Assembly (NCBI GenBank): GCA_039026975.1 | Contig: JBCCLI010000366.1 | Coordinates: forward strand, 1-6,732 | Direction of reading: 5' to 3' | Source of the DNA: JBCBKZ01 sp039026975 | GTDB taxonomy: Bacteria; Bacteroidota; Bacteroidia; J057 | Length of the DNA: 6,732 nucleotides | Part shown: piece by piece, positions 1 through 6,596 of the stretch | How positions within the stretch are numbered: the stretch's first letter is position 1 | Layout of the letters: the number at the start of each line of letters is the position of its first letter | Notes under the pieces: generated by a model | Databases searched by the model: none | The model's input: only the letters and a program-made list of their open reading frames with translations | What the model was told of the DNA's origin: nothing | Position numbers and translations under genes: made by a program

Positions 1-3000
1 CAGCACCTCTATGTCGGGATCTACCCCATAGCCTTCCTTAAACCAGCTGCCGTCCGGATTATACATACGGAAGGTAGGGACGGTAACCACTCCTCCATCT
101 ACAAGGGAAGGCGCCCCTGAAATACCAATCAGTCCTCCCCAGGTTCTCCCACCAATGAGGGGCCCTAAGCCCGCTTTTTTGAAGTAATCAGGGAAGGCAT
201 CTCCTCCGGACCCTGCCCAGCCATTGATGAGCATGGCCATAGAACCGAAGTTGGCTACCGGCGGCCACTGCCAGTTCTTACCATCACGCACCGCCCAGTA
301 GGCAAGGGGTTTGCGGTTCAGCAATTCAATGAATCTATCAGGGATCTGCCCCCCATTATTAAAGCGCTCATCTACTATGAGGCCTTCCTTATTCCACTGG
401 CCGTAGAACATGCGCACCAGCTCATTTTGCCCTCCTATGCCTGTACTGGGGACGTAGATATAGCCTATCTTTCCGTCAGAAGCCTCATCTACCCGCTTGC
501 GGTTACTTTCTATCCAAGCCAGGTTTCTTAGGCGTGTTTCTCCTCTCAGCGTTTTCAGGAGGACGGTTCGGGAACCCTCCCATGTGGGGGTGCTATTGAC
601 GGTCAACTCTACGGTTTTTCCGGCGAGCCCTTCAAAGGCGGCCCAGGGATCTGTAACTTGAGAGAGCGGCAGGCCATTTACCGCCAAAATAACGTCTCCT
701 TCCTGCACATTAATGCCTGGCTCATCTAGGGGAGAACGCACCTCATTATCCCAGTCTGCGCCACGGATGATCTTTTTAATGGCAAAGTAGTCTCCTTTTT
801 TCTCCCAGTCTACGCCCAGGTATCCTACGGCTTTTCGTTCGGGCGTTTCCTGGTCTCCCCCTCCGCGGTAGGTATGGGAAGCATTCAATTCTCCTATCAT
901 TTCTCCTATCAAGAAGTTGATATCACTTCTGCTGGTGGCATCTGCTACTAGCACCCCATACTGTTCCCGGACGGCATCCCAGTCTACACCATGCATTTGC
1001 TTGTCATAGAAATAATCCCGCTGAAAACGCCAGGCATCATTGAATATTTGTTTCCATTCTGCCCGCGGGTTCAGCATCATCTCCATCTCTCCCATGGCCA
1101 GGGTTTTCTCCATCTTCTGTTCAGGTTTGACCTCCACTATGCCCATCTGAGAACCCTGGCTAACCAGGAGCTTCTTTTTATCATGGCTTAGCTGGTACAT
1201 AGAGACATTAGCCATGATGGTCTTTTCTTCCTTTTCCTCTACATCAAAATATTTAAGCTTACTCTCTCCGCCTCCACTGCCTGAATTAGGATAATGCATA
1301 AAGAGCACCTTTCCTTCTACCGCTGCCAGCCTACCCATATTCCCTGCAGCTGGTGGAAGCACGATTAATCTGCGTTCGAAGTTGTCAAAGTCTATCTTTA
1401 CTACCTTTCCTTTTTCCTCCTTTTCTTCGTCATCCTCTTCCTCTGGCTCTTCTTTTTCTACCTTAACAGCCACTGTATCATTCTCCGCAGCCATGGGAGA
1501 AGCTACCTCCTTCCTGAGCGTAATCATGGCAAGCTGAGTAGCATTAGGGTAGCTCCAGCCATTGTCAAAGTCGCTGTAAACGGGCCGAAAGGACCTATTG
1601 GTGATCAGATATAGGTACTTCCCATTAGGATCAAATGTGGGAGACATATCAGAGTAGAAGCCAGAGGTAGCCTGAGTAGAGGTCTTACTTTCACTATCAT
1701 AAAGGAAAATGGCAGCGTTTCCATTATCAAGTGTTTTATGATATGCCAGCCACTTACTGTCAGAAGACCAGTCTGCCCGCCAGTTCCGTAATCCTCCTTC
1801 AAATAGGTCCATATGCTGGTCTACGCGTACCGTAGTATTCGTCTGCATGTCATACATGCGGACCGTCATGGTCTGGTCTACAAAGGCCAATTTCTTACTG
1901 TTAGGAGACCAGAAAAGACTGTAGCGGAATCCGGGACCCAGGTTGGTAAGCTTTTTCTCCGTACCTCCGTTGGTGAGGTCCCTTACCGTTAGCTCATACT
2001 CTCCTGACTTATCACTCCAGTAGGCAATGTGCTTGCCGTCTGGCGACCATGCCGGGAAACGCTCAGCAAAACCCGAGGTATTGGTAAGATTTATCACTAT
2101 GCCTTTTTCCGCAGGGACAGAAAAGATTTCCCCTCTTGCCTCTACTACTACCCGATTTCCATCCGGAGAAATCCCTGCATTTTGTACATAGTCTTCTACA
2201 CTTTCTTTTGAAGGCTTCACGGACACTAAATCTGTAATAACCGTGATGGGCACCTCCTTATATTTTTCATCACTCAGGTCCATGAGATATAATTTCCCTC
2301 CTGCTTCAAAGACTATTTCTTCTGGTCCTTGAGAAGGGAAATGGACATCATAATCAGTAAAGAAAGTTACCTGCCTGTTTTCTTTTTTATCCAGGTCATA
2401 AGCCCATATGTTAAAGCGCTCGTTGGCTCCATTATCAGACAGGTAATAGATCTTGGAACCCACCCACATGGGGAGTTCATCATTAGCTGTATTGGTAGTG
2501 ATATTTTGGGATTCCATGCTTTCCAGGTCGAAGAGCCACACATCTGCCGCTGTTCCACCTCTGTAGCGTTTCCAGGTTCTGAAGATCCGAGACCGATCTG
2601 TATAGGCAATCTTTTTCCCATCTGGGGATAAGCTGCCAAATTCACCATAGGCCATGGGAAGCTTCTCAGGTAGGCCTCCGTCTTTGGCAATCTTATAAAA
2701 CTGAGAGAAACGCTGTTTGCCGCTATTCATGGAGGAGGTAAATAAGAGGGATTGTCCATCTGGATACCAGTCCAATAAGCGATCTGTCATGCCATGATGG
2801 GTAACCCTTGCAGGAATACCTCCCATGACAGGCAGGGTATAGATGTCTACATTGCCATCATAGTTTCCAGAGAATGCAATGGTAGTTCCATCTGGGGAAA
2901 AGCGGGGAAATAGCTCATTTCCCTTAGGGGAGGTAAGTTTGGTAGCTGTACCTCCTTCCTTAGGCACTATCCAGATATCTCCTCCATAATTGAAGGTGAT

Positions 3001-3105
3001 TTGGGTAGCTGACACATCTGGATATTGGAAAAGACGTGCACTAATTTGGGCATGTAGCCCTTGACCCAACAAACAAAGGGTCAGGATGAAAAATGATGAT
3101 TTCAT
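1..3105 (-). CDS. Tricorn-like exported S41 protease, 3' end cut by window edge
   Basis: Large periplasmic serine protease of the tricorn type (S41B), expected to degrade oligopeptides. The frame is open for 1035 codons from the ATG at 3105 to the window edge. Signal peptide: K2, a hydrophobic core at 5-14, then GLHA|Q (cleavage after A19). Propeller repeats of the PD40 type lie near residues 70 (FSPDG), 114, 160, 313, 354, 400, 447 and 492, consistent with tricorn's two propellers. A very acidic Glu/Asp/Lys linker covers about 549-567. The FYD..MHGVDW motif is near 697-709 and a PDZ domain at about 760-845. Catalytic residues fall almost exactly at tricorn numbering: S743-H744 (tricorn S745-H746), oxyanion glycine G918 or G919 in NNGG, nucleophile S966 in GSGGD (tricorn S965), and E1024 in KEGYGVDPD (tricorn E1023). 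Only a few dozen residues should be missing. There is no lipobox. No Shine-Dalgarno is seen before the ATG. The gene is divergent from the ECF sigma cassette. Family is secure; natural substrate is not. Confidence 0.95.
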   Translation of the reverse strand, partial: MKSSFFILTLCLLGQGLHAQISARLFQYPDVSATQITFNYGGDIWIVPKEGGTATKLTSPKGNELFPRFSPDGTTIAFSGNYDGNVDIYTLPVMGGIPARVTHHGMTDRLLDWYPDGQSLLFTSSMNSGKQRFSQFYKIAKDGGLPEKLPMAYGEFGSLSPDGKKIAYTDRSRIFRTWKRYRGGTAADVWLFDLESMESQNITTNTANDELPMWVGSKIYYLSDNGANERFNIWAYDLDKKENRQVTFFTDYDVHFPSQGPEEIVFEAGGKLYLMDLSDEKYKEVPITVITDLVSVKPSKESVEDYVQNAGISPDGNRVVVEARGEIFSVPAEKGIVINLTNTSGFAERFPAWSPDGKHIAYWSDKSGEYELTVRDLTNGGTEKKLTNLGPGFRYSLFWSPNSKKLAFVDQTMTVRMYDMQTNTTVRVDQHMDLFEGGLRNWRADWSSDSKWLAYHKTLDNGNAAIFLYDSESKTSTQATSGFYSDMSPTFDPNGKYLYLITNRSFRPVYSDFDNGWSYPNATQLAMITLRKEVASPMAAENDTVAVKVEKEEPEEEDDEEKEEKGKVVKIDFDNFERRLIVLPPAAGNMGRLAAVEGKVLFMHYPNSGSGGGESKLKYFDVEEKEEKTIMANVSMYQLSHDKKKLLVSQGSQMGIVEVKPEQKMEKTLAMGEMEMMLNPRAEWKQIFNDAWRFQRDYFYDKQMHGVDWDAVREQYGVLVADATSRSDINFLIGEMIGELNASHTYRGGGDQETPERKAVGYLGVDWEKKGDYFAIKKIIRGADWDNEVRSPLDEPGINVQEGDVILAVNGLPLSQVTDPWAAFEGLAGKTVELTVNSTPTWEGSRTVLLKTLRGETRLRNLAWIESNRKRVDEASDGKIGYIYVPSTGIGGQNELVRMFYGQWNKEGLIVDERFNNGGQIPDRFIELLNRKPLAYWAVRDGKNWQWPPVANFGSMAMLINGWAGSGGDAFPDYFKKAGLGPLIGGRTWGGLIGISGAPSLVDGGVVTVPTFRMYNPDGSWFKEGYGVDPDIEVL

Positions 3106-3146
3106 AAACAGATAGTAATAAGGTACATATGGTTAGTGGGAAGTGT

Positions 3147-3162
3147 GGATATTCCCATAGTT
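3147..3162 (+). repeat. 16-bp direct repeat, copy 1
   Basis: GGATATTCCCATAGTT. It matches copy 2 at 3280-3295 in 15 of 16 positions in the same orientation, 133 bases apart; the flanks do not match. It lies about 40 bases upstream of the protease start codon. It could be a regulator or sigma-factor recognition site, but no known motif is recognised. Confidence 0.6.
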
Positions 3163-3201
3163 AGGTTTCTCCTAAATTACGGTTTTTTAGGGTCTTTACA
3201 T

Positions 3202-3246
3202 TACCTTTTGTATAATGGATTTCAGGAAAAGGTATCCTTACCTTTT
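3202..3246. repeat. TACCTTTT repeats, two forming a perfect 8-bp hairpin
   Basis: TACCTTTT occurs at 3202-3209 and 3239-3246, and its exact reverse complement AAAAGGTA at 3227-3234. The last two form a perfect 8-bp stem with the 4-base loop TCCT. The first copy could pair with the same arm instead. On the plus strand the right arm ends in four Ts followed by AGCA, so it is a poor intrinsic terminator. An operator with repeated half-sites is an equally good reading. Confidence 0.45.
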
Positions 3247-3279
3247 AGCATGGCTAGCATTTTCCTATTCCGCCTTCAC

Positions 3280-3295
3280 GGATATTTCCATAGTT
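3280..3295 (+). repeat. 16-bp direct repeat, copy 2
   Basis: GGATATTTCCATAGTT, differing from copy 1 (3147-3162) only by C to T at position 8. It lies about 190 bases upstream of the sigma-factor ATG. The two copies fall in the protease-proximal half of the divergent region. Confidence 0.6.
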
Positions 3296-3317
3296 TCTAT
3301 TAGTAGACCCTCAAGGA

Positions 3318-3386
3318 GTAGGTAAAGACTTTAGGGGAGAAGGTTTCCAGTTAGTCCCTAAAAAAGAAGGTTGCTTACTCACCTAC
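3318..3386. repeat. Nested inverted repeats upstream of the sigma gene
   Basis: Three symmetrical elements overlap here. The outer pair is GTAGGT (3318-3323) with ACCTAC (3381-3386). The inner pair is TTTAGGG (3330-3336) with CCCTAAA (3356-3362), a perfect 7-bp stem. The 11-base palindrome TAAAGACTTTA lies at 3323-3333. If transcribed with the sigma gene this would be a structured 5' leader; otherwise it could be an operator. It has no terminator-like T run on either strand. Confidence 0.35.
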
Positions 3387-3485
3387 CAAGGTCAAATCAA
3401 AAGATCTGTAGGGAGTCTGGTTATCAAGTGAGAAATAAAGATCAACTCCCCCCATATTAGTATTTTTCTCTTTTCTTTGTGCCCT

Positions 3486-3986
3486 ATGCAGGAGGTAGAT
3501 GCATTCAAGGATTTTTACCAATTGTATGCAGAGATGGTATATAATCTCTGTTTGAATTACCTCCAACATCCGGAAGAGGCTGAAGAGGCCACACAGGACG
3601 TCTTTGTAAAAGCTCACCAGAAGTGGGACGGCTTTCGGGAGGAGGCTAAAAGGAAGACCTGGCTCTACCGTATCACCATTAATCAGTGTCTGGATATGCT
3701 CAAAGCTCGCAGGCGGCAGAAGCGTTTTGGGATACATACGGAAATAGTAGGGATAAACGCTTCTGAATTCAGGCATCCTGGCATCTTACTGGAGGATAAA
3801 GAAGCCCTGGAAACCCTTTTCCAACAAATCAATGCCTTGCCTCCCAAGCAAAAAACGGCTATCATACTGAAATATGTGGAAGGGATGACCCTGAAAGAGA
3901 TGGGAGAGATCATGAAGTTGTCCCCTAAGGCTGTGGAGTCATTACTAAGTAGGGCCAAAGCTGGATTGAAGAAAAAAAGAAGCTAA
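3486..3986 (+). CDS. ECF-family RNA polymerase sigma factor
   Basis: Alternative (group 4) sigma factor of 166 residues that directs RNA polymerase to a regulon when released from its anti-sigma factor. Region 2 spans about residues 7-80. It includes the acidic helix around EEAEEATQDVF (30-40), the core-binding and -10-recognition segment, and the RKTWLYRITINQCLDMLK helix (56-73) ending in the basic run RRRQKR. A short linker (81-105) leads to region 4 (about 108-162): LPPKQKTAIILKYVEG, then the helix-turn-helix TLKEMGEIMKLSPKAVESLLSRA for the -35 element, with a basic tail. There is no extra C-terminal domain, as in typical small ECFs. I chose the ATG at 3486; a TTG at 3477 would add only three residues. 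It is first in a cassette, 39 bases before the predicted anti-sigma gene. ECF subgroup and target promoters are not determined. Confidence 0.95.
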   Translation: MQEVDAFKDFYQLYAEMVYNLCLNYLQHPEEAEEATQDVFVKAHQKWDGFREEAKRKTWLYRITINQCLDMLKARRRQKRFGIHTEIVGINASEFRHPGILLEDKEALETLFQQINALPPKQKTAIILKYVEGMTLKEMGEIMKLSPKAVESLLSRAKAGLKKKRS

Positions 3987-4025
3987 TCGAAGGATTTGAA
4001 TACATAAATCGTCAAAAGAAGTACA

Positions 4026-4304
4026 ATGAAAGAAGAAGACTTAGCACCCTTAGCAAGAATCCAGAAGGTAGATCCCCCCCCATTTCTGTATACACGTATA
4101 GAGGCTCGGCTGCGGGCGGGTATGGAGGAAGTAGTTCCTGTGAGATGGATAAGGCTGGCCCTGGCAGGATTTGTAATGTTAATGCTTGTGAACATATGGT
4201 TGGTGCAGAACCGACTGAGTTATTCGCAGATAAGTGGAGAAAACATAGCTGTGGCAGGGACAGAAGTAGAATTATATCTCTCTAACCAGTTGTACAATGA
4301 ATAA
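4026..4304 (+). CDS. Small single-pass membrane protein, probable anti-sigma factor
   Basis: Protein of 92 residues with a soluble, mostly charged N-terminus (about 1-40), one transmembrane helix (about 44-60, LALAGFVMLMLVNIWLV) and a roughly 30-residue C-terminal tail. R40 and R43 on the N-terminal side and no positive cluster beyond R63 favour N-in topology. The N-terminal half carries VDPPPFLYTRIEARL (15-29), which could be the sigma-binding helix. There is no zinc-binding HxxxCxxC motif, so it is not a classical ZAS anti-sigma. Size, topology and position just after an ECF sigma gene recall CnrY-type mini anti-sigma factors. The role is inferred from context because such proteins conserve little sequence. 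PPP17-19 is encoded within a C8 tract (4074-4081). The last 8 bases overlap the next gene, implying translational coupling. AAAGAAG before the ATG is at most a weak ribosome site. Confidence 0.75.
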   Translation: MKEEDLAPLARIQKVDPPPFLYTRIEARLRAGMEEVVPVRWIRLALAGFVMLMLVNIWLVQNRLSYSQISGENIAVAGTEVELYLSNQLYNE

Positions 4305-4779
4305 GGTAAAGGTACTTAGCTGGGCAGTGGTAGGCTTACTGGTACTAAACACACTAGCCATTACTGCCCTTATCCTGGGGCGGCCCGGTGGGCCGTTAGG
4401 TCCACCCAGCTTGCATCCCTCAAACGCAAAGCCAGTCGACAGAGTGATTCGCCAGCTCGGCTTTGATCATAGCCAAGCGGATGAGCTGTCTATTCTCATA
4501 ACCACCCACAAGGAAAATATACAAGGAAAAGAAGAGATACTGCGCGACTTAAGAATCCAGATGTTTTCGCTTTTAGCTACCACCTCCTATGAAGCTCGTG
4601 AGAAGCTTATGGAAGAAATAGCCACTATTCAGCAAGAAATAGAGGAGATTCACTTTCAACATTTTCTATCTATCAAACAGCTTTGTAAAAAAGAACAGCT
4701 CCCTGCCTACCATGAGTTGGTCAAAGAACTAACAAGCTGGGCTTCGAGAAATCCTCAGGCTACCCCCCCCAGACGGTAG
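4297..4779 (+). CDS. Membrane-anchored periplasmic CnrX/Spy/CpxP-like sensor
   Basis: Protein of 160 residues. A short basic N-terminus (K3, K5) precedes one hydrophobic helix (about 7-27). A Gly/Pro-rich linker (28-37) follows, then an almost wholly helical, charged domain (about 46-149) expected in the periplasm. Its pattern (LGFDHSQADEL at 54-64, THKENIQ at 70-76, EEILRDLRIQMFSLL at 79-93, then a long Glu-rich helix at 99-118) resembles the helical-hairpin Spy/CpxP/CnrX fold of metal- or stress-sensing proteins. Possible metal ligands are H40, H58, H71, H119, H122, H139 and C130; H119 and H122 lie three residues apart. Whether it binds metal cannot be told from sequence. The ATGAATAA overlap with the anti-sigma stop suggests coupled translation at matched amounts. 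Inferred role: periplasmic input to the anti-sigma. A chaperone function is the alternative. A C8 tract lies at the 3' end (4754-4761). Confidence 0.75.
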   Translation: MNKVKVLSWAVVGLLVLNTLAITALILGRPGGPLGPPSLHPSNAKPVDRVIRQLGFDHSQADELSILITTHKENIQGKEEILRDLRIQMFSLLATTSYEAREKLMEEIATIQQEIEEIHFQHFLSIKQLCKKEQLPAYHELVKELTSWASRNPQATPPRR

Positions 4780-4975
4780 ATAGCCTATCAACAGCCTCTG
4801 ATTTACAGATAAAACTAGAAGGATAGCTAACAATCAGGGGGGGTAATATTCTCTAGATAAAAGAACCAGAGAGAAGTTTCAAATGTGAATATCTACAGCT
4901 TCTGTGGTAATAGAGATGGCCGCAACAGGAAGATTATCCTATTTTCTGTATATCTTGAGAAAAACGTCAACTTCT
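4780..4975. other. Gap between sensor and M20 genes; hairpins, no gene
   Basis: These 196 bases hold no supported gene. CCTCTGATT (4795-4803) can pair with AATCAGGGG (4832-4840) over nine pairs (one G-T wobble) around a 28-base loop. It is followed by the end of a G7 run (4837-4843) and no T tract, so it is not a canonical terminator. TTCTCT (4849-4854) and AGAGAA (4870-4875) form a second, weaker stem. The M20 promoter should lie here if that gene is transcribed separately, but I find no good match to the Bacteroidota consensus. The gap length and this structure argue that the M20 gene is not tightly joined to the sigma cassette. Confidence 0.5.
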
Positions 4976-6415
4976 ATGAAAAAACGCTTCATTCTTATGC
5001 TATTGATGGGCTGGATTTGGGTAAGTCCCGCTCAGGCTCAGCTACATAAAAACCCTAACAAGGCCGCTGTCATTGGAAGTGTAGACAATAAGAAAGCCCA
5101 ATTGTCAGCACTTAGTGACAAGATCTGGTCCTACGAGGAAGTAGCTTTTCAGGAAACCAAGTCGGCCAAAGCCTTGGCAGAATATGCCAGGGAACAAGGA
5201 TTTGTAGTCAGGACAGGCGTAGCCGGTATCCCAACTTCTTTGATAGCAGAATATGGCTCAGGTAAGCCTATCATTGGGATTTTGGGCGAGTTTGACGCCC
5301 TTCCTGGTCTATCCCAGAAACCTGTTCCTACCAAAGATCCCCTGAATGAGGGATCAGCGGGACATGGATGTGGTCATAATCTCTTTGGAGTTGCTTCCCT
5401 GGGAGCGGCTACCGCTATTAAAGAACTCATAGAAGAGGGGAAACTCACAGGAACCATTCGCTTTTATGGAACGCCTGCAGAAGAAAAGTTCTTTGGGAAG
5501 TTGTGGATGGTGCGGGAAGGGCTGTTTGATGATGTGGATGTAGTCATGGACTGGCATCCGTCTGCAGAAACCAAAGCCAATGTACAGAAAGGCCTGGCCC
5601 TGGTAGATTTTATGGTGGAGTTTTACGGACAAGCTGCCCATGCTTCCGGTGATCCCTGGAATGGGCGGTCTGCTTCAGATGCACTGGAACTATACACCAC
5701 CGGCATTAATTATTACCGGGAGCATATAGAACCTACTGTGAGAATCCACTACCACATACAGGATGGGGGACAGGTAGTTAATGTGGTTCCGGACTACAGC
5801 AGGATTTGGACCAGGGTGAGAGATACCCGTAGAGCTGCTATGGAGAAAGTCTGGAAGCGAGTAGAAAAAATAGCTGAGGGAGCTTCCATTATGGCAGACG
5901 TGGATTACAAAATCAGCTTAATCTCAGGCGTCCATGAGGTGCTGGTAAATAGGACTGGCGCTGCCCGATTACAGACTAATATAGAGTTTCTAGGAGGTAT
6001 CACCTATACAGATAATGAACAAATATTTGCCAGAAAAATTCAGGAAGCCACTGGGAAAGATCAGGTAGGATTAATTTCTCAAATTAAGCCTATGGAAGAA
6101 ACTATAGAACATCCCAGAGGTGGATCTACTGATGTAGGAGATGTTAGCTGGGTAGTCCCCACGGTGAGACTAAGTGCTACTACCGCACCCAAAGGAACCC
6201 CTTGGCATTCATGGGCAGTAACTGCCTGCGGTGGTATGTCCATAGGGCATAAAGGCATGTGGTACGCCTCTAAAGCCATGGCAATGACTATGGTAGACTT
6301 CTTTGAAGATGCCCAGCTAAGAGCAGATATTAAGCAAGAATTTCTGGAGAGAAAAGGAAATTATGAGTATAAAGGTATAGTTCCGGATGGACCTCCCCCC
6401 ATAGGCGCTAACTAA
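4976..6415 (+). CDS. Exported M20D amidohydrolase (AbgB/aminoacylase-like)
   Basis: Metal-dependent hydrolase of amide bonds in N-acyl amino acids or small peptides; 479 residues, close to the roughly 480 of E. coli AbgB. A signal peptide (MKKRF, hydrophobic core, SPAQA|Q, cleavage near residue 21) indicates export, which AbgB lacks. GEFDALPG is at 104-111, GHGCGHN at 129-135, TPAEEK at 166-171, DWHP at 192-195, AHAS in the inserted lid/dimer domain near 221-224, STDVGDVSW at 384-392 and TPWHSW at 408-413. Expected metal ligands by analogy with plant IAA-amino-acid hydrolase ILL2 are C132, H134, E170, H194 and H411, with E169 as general base; all are present, so it should be active. I chose the ATG at 4976 because it begins a clean signal peptide; the GTG at 4904 would put 24 extra residues in front. 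Substrate is unknown; p-aminobenzoyl-glutamate is only one possibility. No Shine-Dalgarno is seen. Confidence 0.93.
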   Translation: MKKRFILMLLMGWIWVSPAQAQLHKNPNKAAVIGSVDNKKAQLSALSDKIWSYEEVAFQETKSAKALAEYAREQGFVVRTGVAGIPTSLIAEYGSGKPIIGILGEFDALPGLSQKPVPTKDPLNEGSAGHGCGHNLFGVASLGAATAIKELIEEGKLTGTIRFYGTPAEEKFFGKLWMVREGLFDDVDVVMDWHPSAETKANVQKGLALVDFMVEFYGQAAHASGDPWNGRSASDALELYTTGINYYREHIEPTVRIHYHIQDGGQVVNVVPDYSRIWTRVRDTRRAAMEKVWKRVEKIAEGASIMADVDYKISLISGVHEVLVNRTGAARLQTNIEFLGGITYTDNEQIFARKIQEATGKDQVGLISQIKPMEETIEHPRGGSTDVGDVSWVVPTVRLSATTAPKGTPWHSWAVTACGGMSIGHKGMWYASKAMAMTMVDFFEDAQLRADIKQEFLERKGNYEYKGIVPDGPPPIGAN

Positions 6416-6441
6416 CGAAATAGGCTATAGAATTTCGTTGG
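6412..6441. terminator. Hairpin over the M20 stop codon
   Basis: AACGAAAT (6414-6421) and ATTTCGTT (6432-6439) form a perfect 8-bp stem with a 10-base loop, extended by a T-G wobble and a C-G pair. The left arm includes the last two bases of the TAA stop. There is no T run on the plus side (GGAATCCG follows). It may stabilise the mRNA 3' end or act as a weak terminator rather than a classical intrinsic one. Confidence 0.4.
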
Positions 6442-6468
6442 AATCCGCTGATTCACTGATTAAACTTG
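6437..6468 (+). promoter_or_regulatory. Weak Bacteroidota-type promoter candidate
   Basis: GTTG (6437-6440) and TAAACTTG (6461-6468) resemble the TTTG and TAnnTTTG boxes with one mismatch each and a 20-base spacer. Transcription would start about 6475 and end at the 6591-6635 terminator, giving an RNA of about 160 bases. Matches this loose occur often by chance. Confidence 0.2.
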
Positions 6469-6559
6469 AAATGACTATCTGTGAATTCCTCTGTAAATTA
6501 AGGGTAGCCGTACTGGATATAGATCATTTAGAATATCTCTATAACTCATGCACAAAGTG

Positions 6560-6596
6560 GGCTGGGTCCTCCACGTGTTGTGGGAGGATTGCAGCC
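6560..6596 (+). other. Upstream hairpin competing with the terminator
   Basis: GGCTG (6560-6564) pairs with CAGCC (6592-6596). Inside that, TCCTCC (6567-6572) pairs with GGAGGA (6583-6588), and AC with GT adds two more pairs past a bulged G. The outer right arm CAGCC is the same sequence the downstream terminator uses as its left arm, so the two structures cannot be complete at once. In an attenuator this would be the antiterminator. It could equally be a by-product of a GC-rich terminator region. Confidence 0.4.

Larger units (their letters stand above)
3106..3485. promoter_or_regulatory. Divergent intergenic region between protease and sigma genes
   Basis: These 380 bases separate two divergently transcribed genes, so they must hold the promoters of both. 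I see no credible coding sequence. No pair of boxes matches the Bacteroidota consensus (TTTG, about 19 bases, TAnnTTTG) well. The nearest plus-strand -7 candidates are TATTTTTC at 3461-3468 and TACCTTTT at 3202-3209, each one mismatch away and without a good upstream TTTG. On the minus strand TAATTTAG (3172-3179) is similarly weak. The region is rich in short repeats, listed separately, which suggests regulator binding or RNA structure. It is called regulatory from gene orientation, not from a recognised motif. Confidence 0.6.

Noticed and set aside
2367..2690. Opposite-frame and alternative-frame ORFs inside the protease gene
   Set aside because: The main minus-strand frame is intact here with propeller motifs; the other frames are shadows.
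3073..3075. Cys11 of the protease signal peptide as a lipoprotein site
   Set aside because: The preceding residue is Leu, not Gly/Ala/Ser, and a good signal peptidase I site follows at A19.
3211..3216. Perfect TATAAT as a sigma-70 -10 box
   Set aside because: The only -35-like sequence (TTTACA, 3195-3200) is 10 bases away instead of about 17, and Bacteroidota primary promoters use a different consensus.
3477..3485. TTG start giving a 169-residue sigma factor
   Set aside because: It adds only Met-Cys-Pro before an ATG at 3486 that fits the usual start of region 2.
4904..4975. GTG start for the M20 hydrolase
   Set aside because: It would put 24 non-conserved residues ahead of a textbook signal peptide that begins at the ATG at 4976.
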